Shown here: one piece after another, positions 40,386-47,548 of the stretch
Layout of the letters: the number at the start of each line of letters is the position of its first letter
Numbering within the stretch: position 1 is the first letter of the stretch
DNA from: Methylobacillus sp. MM3
Lineage (GTDB): Bacteria; Pseudomonadota; Gammaproteobacteria; Burkholderiales; Methylophilaceae
DNA length: 64,000 bases
NCBI RefSeq assembly: GCF_001645185.1
Contig: NZ_LXTQ01000020.1
Coordinates: 1-64,000, forward strand
Direction of reading: 5' to 3'
Program-made: the position numbers and the translations under genes
The notes under the pieces: model-generated
Seen by the model: only the letters and a program-made list of their open reading frames with translations
Database searches by the model: none
What the model was told of the DNA's origin: nothing

Positions 40386-40961
40386 ATGCTCCGTGTGATG
40401 CTTGTCGACGAGAATCAGGAGCGCTCCGCTCCGTTGCAGCAATACCTTGTCGAGGCCGGGTACAACGTTGTCGGTCATCTTTCCGATACTGCCGACTTGA
40501 ACAAGGCTGTGGTACAGATGCAACCGGACGTGATCATCATCGATACCGAATCGCCCAGTCGCGACACGCTGGAACACATCTGCGTAGTAAGCCGCGACGA
40601 CCCACGGGCCATCGTGATGTTTGCGCACGACGGCGAAACGGAAATGATACGTGCTGCGACGCGCGCCGGCGTTTCGGCCTATGTGGTGGGCGCTCTCGAA
40701 AGCGCCCGGCTGAAGCCGATCATGGATGCCGCGATGGTACGTTTCGAAGAGTACCAGGCGCTGAAGAACGAATTGGAAATGACCGCGACCAAGCTCGCGG
40801 AACGCAAGACGATAGATCGCGCCAAAGGGATTCTGATGAAACAGCGCGGGCTGGATGAGGATACCGCTTATCAGTCACTGCGCAAACTGGCGATGCAACG
40901 CGGCTTGCGCATGGGGGAAATCGCAAAACAGGTCATTCAGGCCGCTGAACTGCTGGCCTGA
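40386..40961 (+). CDS. nasT: ANTAR-domain antitermination regulator NasT
   Basis: A 191-residue RNA-binding regulator. The N-terminal receiver-like domain keeps D8, E9 and D53 (IIIDTES), but the usual lysine near residue 102 is replaced (VVGALES), so it is probably a pseudo-receiver, as known for NasT. The C-terminal ANTAR domain (about 125-190) contains KTIDRAKGILMKQRGLDEDTAY. ANTAR proteins bind paired hairpins in leaders and prevent termination. Just such a leader follows. NasS, the nitrate-sensing partner that normally restrains NasT, is not encoded beside it. Confidence 0.92.
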   Translation: MLRVMLVDENQERSAPLQQYLVEAGYNVVGHLSDTADLNKAVVQMQPDVIIIDTESPSRDTLEHICVVSRDDPRAIVMFAHDGETEMIRAATRAGVSAYVVGALESARLKPIMDAAMVRFEEYQALKNELEMTATKLAERKTIDRAKGILMKQRGLDEDTAYQSLRKLAMQRGLRMGEIAKQVIQAAELLA

Positions 40962-40983
40962 TAAAGAAGTGAATTGACGGGGC

Positions 40984-41101
40984 CGCCCAAGGATGGGCGA
41001 AACCGGGGGTTTTTAAGTGTGCCGATGCAGGCATGCGCCATGGACAAAGGCGTCTTTCTGTCGATCCGGAAATTTCGGGTCGTGGAAAGACGCCTTTTTT
41101 G
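40984..41101 (+). promoter_or_regulatory. ANTAR-type RNA antitermination leader of the nrt operon
   Basis: Stem CGCCC/GGGCG (40984-40999) closes a six-base loop AAGGAT with A at position 1 and G at position 4, the ANTAR target signature. A second small hairpin TGCC/GGCA (41020-41033) has a six-base loop with G at position 4 but G instead of A at position 1. The strong terminator at 41046-41101 follows. This matches leaders where NasT binding favours antitermination into nitrate genes. Confidence 0.7.
41046..41101 (+). terminator. Regulated terminator ahead of nrtA
   Basis: A 13-base-pair stem AAAGGCGTCTTTC / GAAAGACGCCTTT (41046-41058, 41085-41097) with an inner CGATCCG/CGGGTCG hairpin and a T-run ending at 41100. 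It lies 55 bases before nrtA and would block the importer genes unless overridden. Confidence 0.9.
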
Positions 41102-41155
41102 TTTCCTGAACGCTTTTAATTTGACATGACAAGATGCACTAGAAAGGAGCACTAC

Positions 41156-42433
41156 ATGAAGTTCATCGATGAAAAACCGGAGGCCCTGCCGACCAACCCG
41201 GAGCGTCGCCAGTTCCTGCAAGGCGCGGCGGCCGCAGCCGGAGCCGCCGCAGTTGTGGGCATGGGTTCGCTGGGTATTCAGCAAGCAGCGTGGGCCGCCG
41301 GTTCCGATGCACCCGAATTGACCGAAGTGAAGATCGGTTTCATTCCGCTCACCGATTGCGCACCGATTGCCGTCGCCTCCGCCATGGGTTTCGACAAGAA
41401 ATACGGCATCAAGATCACGCCTTCCAAGGAAGCCTCCTGGGCTGGCGTGCGCGACAAGCTGATCAATGGCGAATTGCACGCCGCCCATGTGCTGTACGGC
41501 ATGATGTACGGTGCACAGCTGGGCATCGGCGGTCCGCAGAAGGATATGAACGTGCTGATGACGCTGAACCACAACGGCCAGGCCATCACGCTGGCCAACC
41601 AGTTGAGCGAAAAGGGCGTCAAGGACGGCCCGACGCTGAAGCGCATGCTGGACAACGAAAACCGCGATTACACCTTCGCGCAGACCTTCCCTACCGGCAC
41701 TCATGCGATGTGGCTCTATTATTGGCTGGGCGCACACGGCATCAACCCGATGAAGGACGTGAAGACCATCGTCGTGCCGCCGCCGCAAATGGTGGCCAAC
41801 ATGCGCGTCGGCAATATGGATGGCTTCTGCGTCGGCGAACCGTGGAATGCACGCGCCATTTCCGACAAGATCGGCTTTACGGTCACGACCACCCAGGACA
41901 TCTGGACCGACCACCCGGAAAAGGTACTGGGCACCACCGCCGCCTTCACGGCGAAATATCCCAACACCACCCGCGCCATGATGATGGCCGTGCTGGAAGC
42001 CAGCCGCTACATCGACGCCACCGCCAACCGTGCGGCCGTTGCCAAGCTGATCTCCAGCAAGTCGTACGTGAATGCGCCGGAAGACGTGATCCTCGGCCGC
42101 TTCCTCGGCCACTATGACAACGGCATCGGCAAGAAGTGGGAAGACCCGAACTACATGAAGTTCTTCAATGACGGAAAAACGCCGTTCCCGTACCTCTCCG
42201 ACGGTATGTGGTTCATGACGCAGCACAAGCGCTGGGGCCTGCTCAAGACCGATCCGGACTACCTCGCCGTGGCGAAGAAGGTCAATCGCATCGACCTGTA
42301 CAAGGAAGCGGCCGGCGCCATGGGCATCAGCGTACCCAAGGATGACATGCGTTCTTCCAAGCTGGTCGACGGCGTGGTGTGGGACGGCAAGGATCCCAAG
42401 GCTTACGCTGCTTCGTTCAAGGTCAAGGTCTAG
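41156..42433 (+). CDS. nrtA: Nitrate ABC transporter substrate-binding protein
   Basis: Periplasmic nitrate/nitrite-binding protein of 425 residues. The N-terminus has a Tat signal (ERRQFLQGAAAAAG, twin arginines 17-18). The mature CmpA/NrtA-like domain includes KIGFIPLTDCAPIAVASAMG, PTGTHAMWLYYWLGAHGI and GFCVGEPWNARAI, conserved around the ligand. ATG 41156 has GAAAGGAG upstream. First gene of a three-gene importer. CmpA-like bicarbonate binding is possible but unlikely given the neighbours. Confidence 0.95.
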   Translation: MKFIDEKPEALPTNPERRQFLQGAAAAAGAAAVVGMGSLGIQQAAWAAGSDAPELTEVKIGFIPLTDCAPIAVASAMGFDKKYGIKITPSKEASWAGVRDKLINGELHAAHVLYGMMYGAQLGIGGPQKDMNVLMTLNHNGQAITLANQLSEKGVKDGPTLKRMLDNENRDYTFAQTFPTGTHAMWLYYWLGAHGINPMKDVKTIVVPPPQMVANMRVGNMDGFCVGEPWNARAISDKIGFTVTTTQDIWTDHPEKVLGTTAAFTAKYPNTTRAMMMAVLEASRYIDATANRAAVAKLISSKSYVNAPEDVILGRFLGHYDNGIGKKWEDPNYMKFFNDGKTPFPYLSDGMWFMTQHKRWGLLKTDPDYLAVAKKVNRIDLYKEAAGAMGISVPKDDMRSSKLVDGVVWDGKDPKAYAASFKVKV

Positions 42434-42459
42434 GAATCAACGGAAATCAGGAGACGAAT

Positions 42460-43362
42460 ATGAGCGCAACTGTCGTAGCACTCAAGCCCGAAGCAGCCGA
42501 ACCAGTAGTGGCCGCCGAAAGCAAAACCGCAGCTCTGCCTTCGTCGAAGGCGGAGGCGGCCCCAGTTGCCGGAAAAACGCTTCAACGCATCATGAATGTA
42601 TTGCGATCCATCACTCTTGCCGTACTACCGCCTATTGTGGGTCTGGCGTTTTTCATCCTGATCTGGGTCGGGATTTCCATGGTGGCCCCGGCCTTGCCGG
42701 GGCCGGCGAAAACCTGGGTTTCTGCCGTCGAACTGTTCAGCGATCCGTTCTACCAGAATGGGCCGAACGACCAGGGCATCGGCTGGAATATTCTCAACTC
42801 GCTGCAACGCGTGGGCACCGGCTTCGGTATGGCCGCTCTCATCGGTATTCCGCTGGGCTTCGTTCTGGGACGCTTCAAGTTTGTGAACGACATGGCGTCG
42901 CCCATCATCAGCCTGCTGCGCCCGGTGTCCCCGCTCGCCTGGCTGCCGATCGGCCTCTTGGTGTTCAAGGCAGCCGACCCGGCCGCGATCTGGGTGATTT
43001 TCATCTCCAGCATCTGGCCGCTGGTGATCAACACCGCGATGGGCGTTTCCAAGGTGCCGCAGGATTACCTCAACGTGGCCCGCGTGCTGAACCTGTCCGA
43101 GTGGAAGATCGCCACCAAGATCATGCTGCCATCCGCAATGCCTTACATACTGACCGGTATCCGCCTCTCCATCGGCGTGGCCTGGCTGGTGATCGTGGCT
43201 GCGGAAATGCTGACCGGCGGCGTGGGCCTGGGCTTCTGGGTATGGGATGAATGGAACAATCTCAACGTCGAGCACATCCTGATCGCGATTTTCGTGGTCG
43301 GTATCGTCGGTCTCTTGCTCGAACAGGCGCTGCTGCTGCTCGCCAAGCGCTTTAACTACTAA
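42460..43362 (+). CDS. nrtB: Nitrate ABC transporter permease
   Basis: A 300-residue inner-membrane permease with a polar N-terminal tail and six membrane helices. The BPD_transp_1 coupling loop is LNLSEWKIATKIMLPSAMPYILTGIR. The C-terminal half has VAWLVIVAAEMLTGGVGLG, typical of the nitrate/sulfonate/taurine class. CAGGAG precedes ATG 42460. It lies between the binding protein and the ATPase. Confidence 0.95.
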   Translation: MSATVVALKPEAAEPVVAAESKTAALPSSKAEAAPVAGKTLQRIMNVLRSITLAVLPPIVGLAFFILIWVGISMVAPALPGPAKTWVSAVELFSDPFYQNGPNDQGIGWNILNSLQRVGTGFGMAALIGIPLGFVLGRFKFVNDMASPIISLLRPVSPLAWLPIGLLVFKAADPAAIWVIFISSIWPLVINTAMGVSKVPQDYLNVARVLNLSEWKIATKIMLPSAMPYILTGIRLSIGVAWLVIVAAEMLTGGVGLGFWVWDEWNNLNVEHILIAIFVVGIVGLLLEQALLLLAKRFNY

Positions 43363-43373
43363 GGAGTCGCATC

Positions 43374-44162
43374 ATGGAAAAATATGTGTCCCTCGAGTAT
43401 GTGGACATGGTCTTCAGCGGCCGTCAGGGCAAATTCTGCGCGCTGCGCGATGTGAACCTGTCCATCAACCAAGGCGAATTTGTCTCGGTGATCGGCCACT
43501 CGGGTTGCGGCAAATCCACCGTGCTCAACCTGATCGCCGGCCTGCTGATGCCTACCGATGGCGTGATGCTGTGCGCCGGCCGCGAGATTGCCGGTCCCGG
43601 TCCGGAGCGTGCGGTGGTGTTCCAGAATCATTCGCTGCTACCCTGGCTGACCTGCTTCGACAACATCTACCTGGCGGTCGAGCGCGTGTTCGGCAGCACG
43701 GAAGACAAGCCCTCTCTCAAGAAGCGCACGCACGAAGCGCTGGCATTGGTCGGCCTGACGCATTCGGAGATGAAATACCCCAACGAAATCTCTGGCGGCA
43801 TGAAGCAGCGTGTGGGCATCGCCCGTGCGCTGGCGATGGAACCCAAGGTGCTGCTGATGGACGAGCCGTTCGGCGCGCTGGATGCGCTGACTCGCGCCCA
43901 TCTGCAGGATGAGCTGCTGGGCATTGTGCAGCGTACCGGCAGCACTGTGGTGATGGTCACGCACGATGTGGACGAGGCGGTATTGCTGTCCGACCGTATC
44001 GTGATGATGACCAACGGCCCGGCGGCGACAGTGGGAGAGATACTAGCCGTCGACCTGCCACGTCCACGCAGCCGCCTGGAATTGGCCGAAAACCCGCAAT
44101 ACCACCACCTGCGCGGCGAGGTATTGCGCTTCCTGTATCAACGCGAGGCCAAGGCCGCCTGA
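43374..44162 (+). CDS. nrtD: Nitrate ABC transporter ATP-binding protein
   Basis: A 262-residue ATPase. Walker A GHSGCGKST, Q-loop VVFQNHSLLPW, signature ISGGMKQRVGIARAL, Walker B VLLMDEPFGALDALT and switch histidine THDVDEAVLLSDRI. It lacks the extra NrtA-like C-terminal domain of cyanobacterial NrtC, so it corresponds to NrtD, and this importer uses a single ATPase type as in enterobacterial NasFED. Confidence 0.95.
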   Translation: MEKYVSLEYVDMVFSGRQGKFCALRDVNLSINQGEFVSVIGHSGCGKSTVLNLIAGLLMPTDGVMLCAGREIAGPGPERAVVFQNHSLLPWLTCFDNIYLAVERVFGSTEDKPSLKKRTHEALALVGLTHSEMKYPNEISGGMKQRVGIARALAMEPKVLLMDEPFGALDALTRAHLQDELLGIVQRTGSTVVMVTHDVDEAVLLSDRIVMMTNGPAATVGEILAVDLPRPRSRLELAENPQYHHLRGEVLRFLYQREAKAA

Positions 44163-44211
44163 GCATTACAACAATATAGAAATCACTTACTTTCAAATTA
44201 AAGAGGAAAAC

Positions 44212-45513
44212 ATGACCAAGCTTCGCAACACTACTCTGGCAAGCCTTATGGCCGCTGCTATCACAGCCGTCCCGGCCTATGCGGAAGAGGCTCCGGCGGC
44301 ACCAGCCGAGTACACTTTCCTGGACTCCGTCAAGGCTGGCAAGCCGCTGACCAACTTCCGCCTGCGTTATGAAAACGTCGATCAGGACGGAAAAGCCGAA
44401 GATGCCGATGCCTTTACCCTGCGCAGCCTGGTGGGCTGGCAGACTGCACCCTGGCACAACTTCAGCTTTGCCGCGCAATTGATCAATGTCGGCGTGTTCA
44501 ACGACGACTACAACAACCTCGACAAAGGGGTGAACGAACCCGGCAAGGGCAACTACCCGGTCGTGGTCGACCCGGATGACACCGACATTAACCAGCTGTT
44601 CGTGGAATGGACCGGCATCCGCAACACCAAGCTGCGCCTGGGCCGCCAGTCGGTCAAGCTGGACAACGTGCGCTTCATCGGCAACATCGAGTTCCGTCAG
44701 GTGATGCAGGTGTTCGACGGCGTCGCGCTGGAAAACAAGGGCCTGCTGCCCAATACGACCACCTATCTCGCTCACTTCGAGGGCCTGAAGCAGATCAACA
44801 CCCAGTACCGGCAAGCCAATGTCGAGATCGCCAACCTGCGCTACGGCATCTCCCCCAGCGAGAACCTGGTCGGCTACGCTTACCTGCTCGACATGCAGGA
44901 CGGTACCGCGGCATTCCGGGGCAGCAACTCCTCCAAGACCTTCGGCGTGCGCGCCGACGGCGCGCACGTGCTGAACCCGGACTGGAAGGTACTGTACACC
45001 GCCGAGTACGCCAAGCAGGACGACTACAAGGACGGCAACGACAACATCGATTCGCACTATTTGAAACTGGGCGGCGGTGCGATGTTCGGCAGCTGGTATG
45101 CCCGTCTCGACCATGAAATCCTGTCCAGCAACGACGGCCTTTCCGCGTTCCAGACCCCGCTCGGCACCAATCACCTGTTCCAAGGCTGGGTCGACCAGTT
45201 CCTGGTAACGCCGAATCAAGGTATCAAGGATACCTTCGCTTCCTTCGGCGGCAAGGTCTTTGGTGTGGCTCTAAGCGGCGAATACCACGTCTTCAAGTCG
45301 GATGAGGATTTCACCACCCCCAGCGGCGTCGGTACTGGCGACAAGTACGGTACCGAGCTTGATGTGGCCGCGGCTTACACTTACCAGAAATGGATGGGCA
45401 AGGTTGAGTATGGCCGCTTCCGCGAAGACGACGAGCTGGGCGCTACCCTCACAGCAGCCACTCGCAAGCGCGATACCGAAAAGCTGTGGCTGACGGTGAT
45501 GTACACTTTCTAA
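44212..45513 (+). CDS. Alginate-export-family outer-membrane porin
   Basis: A 433-residue beta-barrel precursor with a signal peptide (LASLMAAAITAVPAYA), repeating amphipathic strands, LRLGRQSVKLDN typical of the alginate export (AlgE-like) superfamily and a terminal phenylalanine (WLTVMYTF) for BAM-dependent insertion. No alginate genes are nearby. It follows the nitrate importer by 49 bases, so it may be the outer-membrane channel for nitrate, which is inference. A terminator follows. Confidence 0.85.
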   Translation: MTKLRNTTLASLMAAAITAVPAYAEEAPAAPAEYTFLDSVKAGKPLTNFRLRYENVDQDGKAEDADAFTLRSLVGWQTAPWHNFSFAAQLINVGVFNDDYNNLDKGVNEPGKGNYPVVVDPDDTDINQLFVEWTGIRNTKLRLGRQSVKLDNVRFIGNIEFRQVMQVFDGVALENKGLLPNTTTYLAHFEGLKQINTQYRQANVEIANLRYGISPSENLVGYAYLLDMQDGTAAFRGSNSSKTFGVRADGAHVLNPDWKVLYTAEYAKQDDYKDGNDNIDSHYLKLGGGAMFGSWYARLDHEILSSNDGLSAFQTPLGTNHLFQGWVDQFLVTPNQGIKDTFASFGGKVFGVALSGEYHVFKSDEDFTTPSGVGTGDKYGTELDVAAAYTYQKWMGKVEYGRFREDDELGATLTAATRKRDTEKLWLTVMYTF

Positions 45514-45540
45514 ACTGACTTTGGAAAGCAACAAGCAACC

Positions 45541-45572
45541 GGAACCGGCCGCAAACCGGTTCCGGATTTTTT
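45541..45572 (+). terminator. Intrinsic terminator after the porin gene
   Basis: Stem GGAACCGG/CCGGTTCC with loop CCGCAAA and a run of six T (45567-45572), 28 bases past the porin stop. It ends the nrtABD-porin unit. Confidence 0.88.
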
Positions 45573-45714
45573 GCCGCATATTCCAGAATTAATCTCCCCG
45601 AATACCTGTCTATTGTTTATTGAGGCATTCGCTGTACTACCTGGCCGCGCTTGACTTCCAAGTGCGCACTGGGAGACGATCAAGCATCTGCCTCATTTCA
45701 AAAGGTGGTCGGCG

Positions 45715-46047
45715 ATGGAAAATTTCGATTTCGATGAATGGTCCGCCCTGGCAAAGGCCGCGCCCGAGGAATTCGAATCCCGTCGGCATGACGCCATCGA
45801 ACGCATCATTTCCAATTGCACCAATACCCGCAGGCTGCGCGGCCTCCAGTGCCGTATCGATCTTGAAAGAGCACGTGCGCGTACACCCATGAAATCCTGC
45901 GTGCGTTTATCGGCGCTGATGTGGGATTCCTTTTATGAATGCCAGACCCAGTTGAAGGTGCTGGCCTACGGTCTTCCTCAACATTTTTCCGCAAAAAAAG
46001 AACCGGCCCCGGAAGCCAAAATCCTGCCTTTTCAGCCGCGCAAGTAA
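45715..46047 (+). CDS. DUF3135 family small protein
   Basis: A 110-residue soluble protein of unknown function. FDFDEWSALAKAAPEEFESRR and RLRGLQCRIDLERARARTP match the DUF3135 pattern as I recall it. It is highly charged and probably helical, with no cofactor or membrane motif. It stands alone between the porin terminator and the narK promoter, and its transcription start is unclear. Its presence in a nitrate cluster hints at a role there. Confidence 0.75.
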   Translation: MENFDFDEWSALAKAAPEEFESRRHDAIERIISNCTNTRRLRGLQCRIDLERARARTPMKSCVRLSALMWDSFYECQTQLKVLAYGLPQHFSAKKEPAPEAKILPFQPRK

Positions 46048-46116
46048 TCGTTTTTGGCAGCCAGAAAAACGCCTGCCCTTAATCAGTGCGATTGCCATGC
46101 GCCCGCACCATAGCCA

Positions 46117-46133
46117 TGCACCTTTTGTGCGCA
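46117..46133 (+). promoter_or_regulatory. Candidate NtrC site upstream of narK
   Basis: TGCAC-N7-GCGCA, nine of ten arm positions matching TGCAC-N7-GTGCA. A weaker overlapping dyad, CGCAC-N7-ATGCA, starts at 46104. Both lie about 55-80 bases upstream of the sigma-54 promoter. Confidence 0.6.
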
Positions 46134-46186
46134 GATTAACAATCTCCTGCATCACTAATTATTAATCATCAATTACTTAGAAATAA

Positions 46187-46201
46187 TGGCATACCGCTTG
46201 C
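46187..46201 (+). promoter_or_regulatory. Sigma-54 promoter of narK
   Basis: TGGCAT-N5-TTGC with exact GG-N10-GC spacing, 45 bases before the narK start. Confidence 0.8.
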
Positions 46202-46246
46202 TTTAAGCCCATCTGTTTTCATTCTTTAAATTGATGGAGCATCATC

Positions 46247-47458
46247 ATGGATCGCAGCTTCTGGAAAGCCGGCCATACACCGACACTTTTTTCCGCATTT
46301 CTTTATTTCGACCTGTCATTCATGGTCTGGGTGATTCTGGGGCCATTGGCTGTTCAAATTGCCGCCGACCTGCAATTGACGCCCGCTCAAAAGGGCTTGA
46401 TGGTCGCCACCCCTGTGCTGGCCGGCGCGCTGCTGCGTGTGGTGATGGGCGTGCTGGTGGATCACCTGCAACCCAAAAAGGCCGGCCTGGTTGGGCAAGT
46501 CATCGTGATGGCAGCGCTTACCGCTGCCTGGTTATTAGGCATTTCCAGCTACCAGCAAGCGTTGCTGCTGGGCGTGGGCTTGGGCTTCGCCGGCGCCGCA
46601 TTTGCCGTGGCGTTGCCACTGGCTTCGCGCTGGTATCCGCCGCAGCATCAAGGTGCCGCAATGGGCATTGCCGGCGCGGGCAATTCGGGCACGGTATTCG
46701 CCGCGCTGTTCGCCCCGACGCTGGCCGTCTGGTACGGCTGGAACTCGGTGTTCGGCCTCGCGCTGATTCCGCTGGCGGTCGCTTTCGTCGTCTATGCATT
46801 TCTGGCCAAGGACGCGCCGGACAGCCCGCCGCCCAAGACGTTGCATCAATATGCTGCCGTACTCAAGGACAAGGACGCCTGGTGGTTCATGTTCTTCTAC
46901 AGCGTAACCTTCGGCGGTTTCGTCGGCCTGGCGCAATCGCTCACCATCTATTTCAACGACCAATATGGTCTGTCTGCCGTGGTTGCCGGCTACTTCACCG
47001 CCGCTTGCGTGTTTGCCGGCTCCGTCGTGCGCCCCATAGGCGGATTCATTGCCGATCGCATCGGCGGCATTCGCACCTTGCTGATCATGTACACGCTGGC
47101 AGCGCTGTTCATTTTTGGCGTGAGCTTCGCTCCGGAAAGCCGCTGGATCGCGCTGGGCATATTCATGGCGGCAATGCTGTCCCTGGGCGCCGGCAATGGC
47201 GCGGTATTCCAGCTGGTGCCGCAACGCTTCCGCAAGGAAATCGGCGTGATGACCGGCATGGTCGGCATGGCGGGCGGCATCGGCGGCTTCTACCTGGCTT
47301 CCAGCCTGGGTTATGCCAAGCAGCTGACCGGCAGCTACCAGATCGGCTTCATGGTATTTGCCGGGCTGGCTATTCTGGCCCTGCTCGGCCTGCAAGGCGT
47401 CAAGACCCGCTGGCGCACCACCTGGGGTTCGTCCGCGGTCACCAGCGCGAAAATTTAA
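46247..47458 (+). CDS. NarK/NasA-type nitrate transporter (MFS)
   Basis: A 403-residue, 12-helix major facilitator protein of the nitrate/nitrite porter family. The nitrate-signature glycines are in GIAGAGNSGTVFAALF (helix 5) and GAGNGAVFQLVP with GMVGMAGGIGGF (helix 11). With NrtABD this gives the cell two nitrate uptake routes. It has its own sigma-54 promoter. Nitrate import is more likely than nitrite export given the assimilatory neighbours. Confidence 0.93.
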   Translation: MDRSFWKAGHTPTLFSAFLYFDLSFMVWVILGPLAVQIAADLQLTPAQKGLMVATPVLAGALLRVVMGVLVDHLQPKKAGLVGQVIVMAALTAAWLLGISSYQQALLLGVGLGFAGAAFAVALPLASRWYPPQHQGAAMGIAGAGNSGTVFAALFAPTLAVWYGWNSVFGLALIPLAVAFVVYAFLAKDAPDSPPPKTLHQYAAVLKDKDAWWFMFFYSVTFGGFVGLAQSLTIYFNDQYGLSAVVAGYFTAACVFAGSVVRPIGGFIADRIGGIRTLLIMYTLAALFIFGVSFAPESRWIALGIFMAAMLSLGAGNGAVFQLVPQRFRKEIGVMTGMVGMAGGIGGFYLASSLGYAKQLTGSYQIGFMVFAGLAILALLGLQGVKTRWRTTWGSSAVTSAKI

Positions 47459-47465
47459 CTGCTTG

Positions 47466-47533
47466 AACCGCCATGACGTCTTGGCACGCAGAAAAACACT
47501 TGGTTTTCTTGCGGCCTCGGCGCCTTGGCGGTT
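47466..47533. repeat. Imperfect inverted repeat of the CCGCCAAG type
   Basis: Arms AACCGCCA and TGGCGGTT (47466-47473, 47526-47533) pair perfectly, and the inner arms continue as an imperfect stem around AGAAAA/TTTTCT. It resembles degenerate dispersed palindromes whose arms repeat CGCCAAG-like words. It lies between narK and the kinase gene. Confidence 0.55.
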
Positions 47534-47548
47534 AAATAGGTTTTACCC

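Noticed and set aside
44212-45513. Alginate biosynthesis locus
   Set aside because: Only the barrel superfamily matches. No alg synthesis, epimerase or lyase genes are nearby.
47485-47510. TGGCAC before the fused phosphatase/kinase gene as a sigma-54 promoter
   Set aside because: No GC follows at the required ten-base distance, and it belongs to an imperfect inverted repeat.
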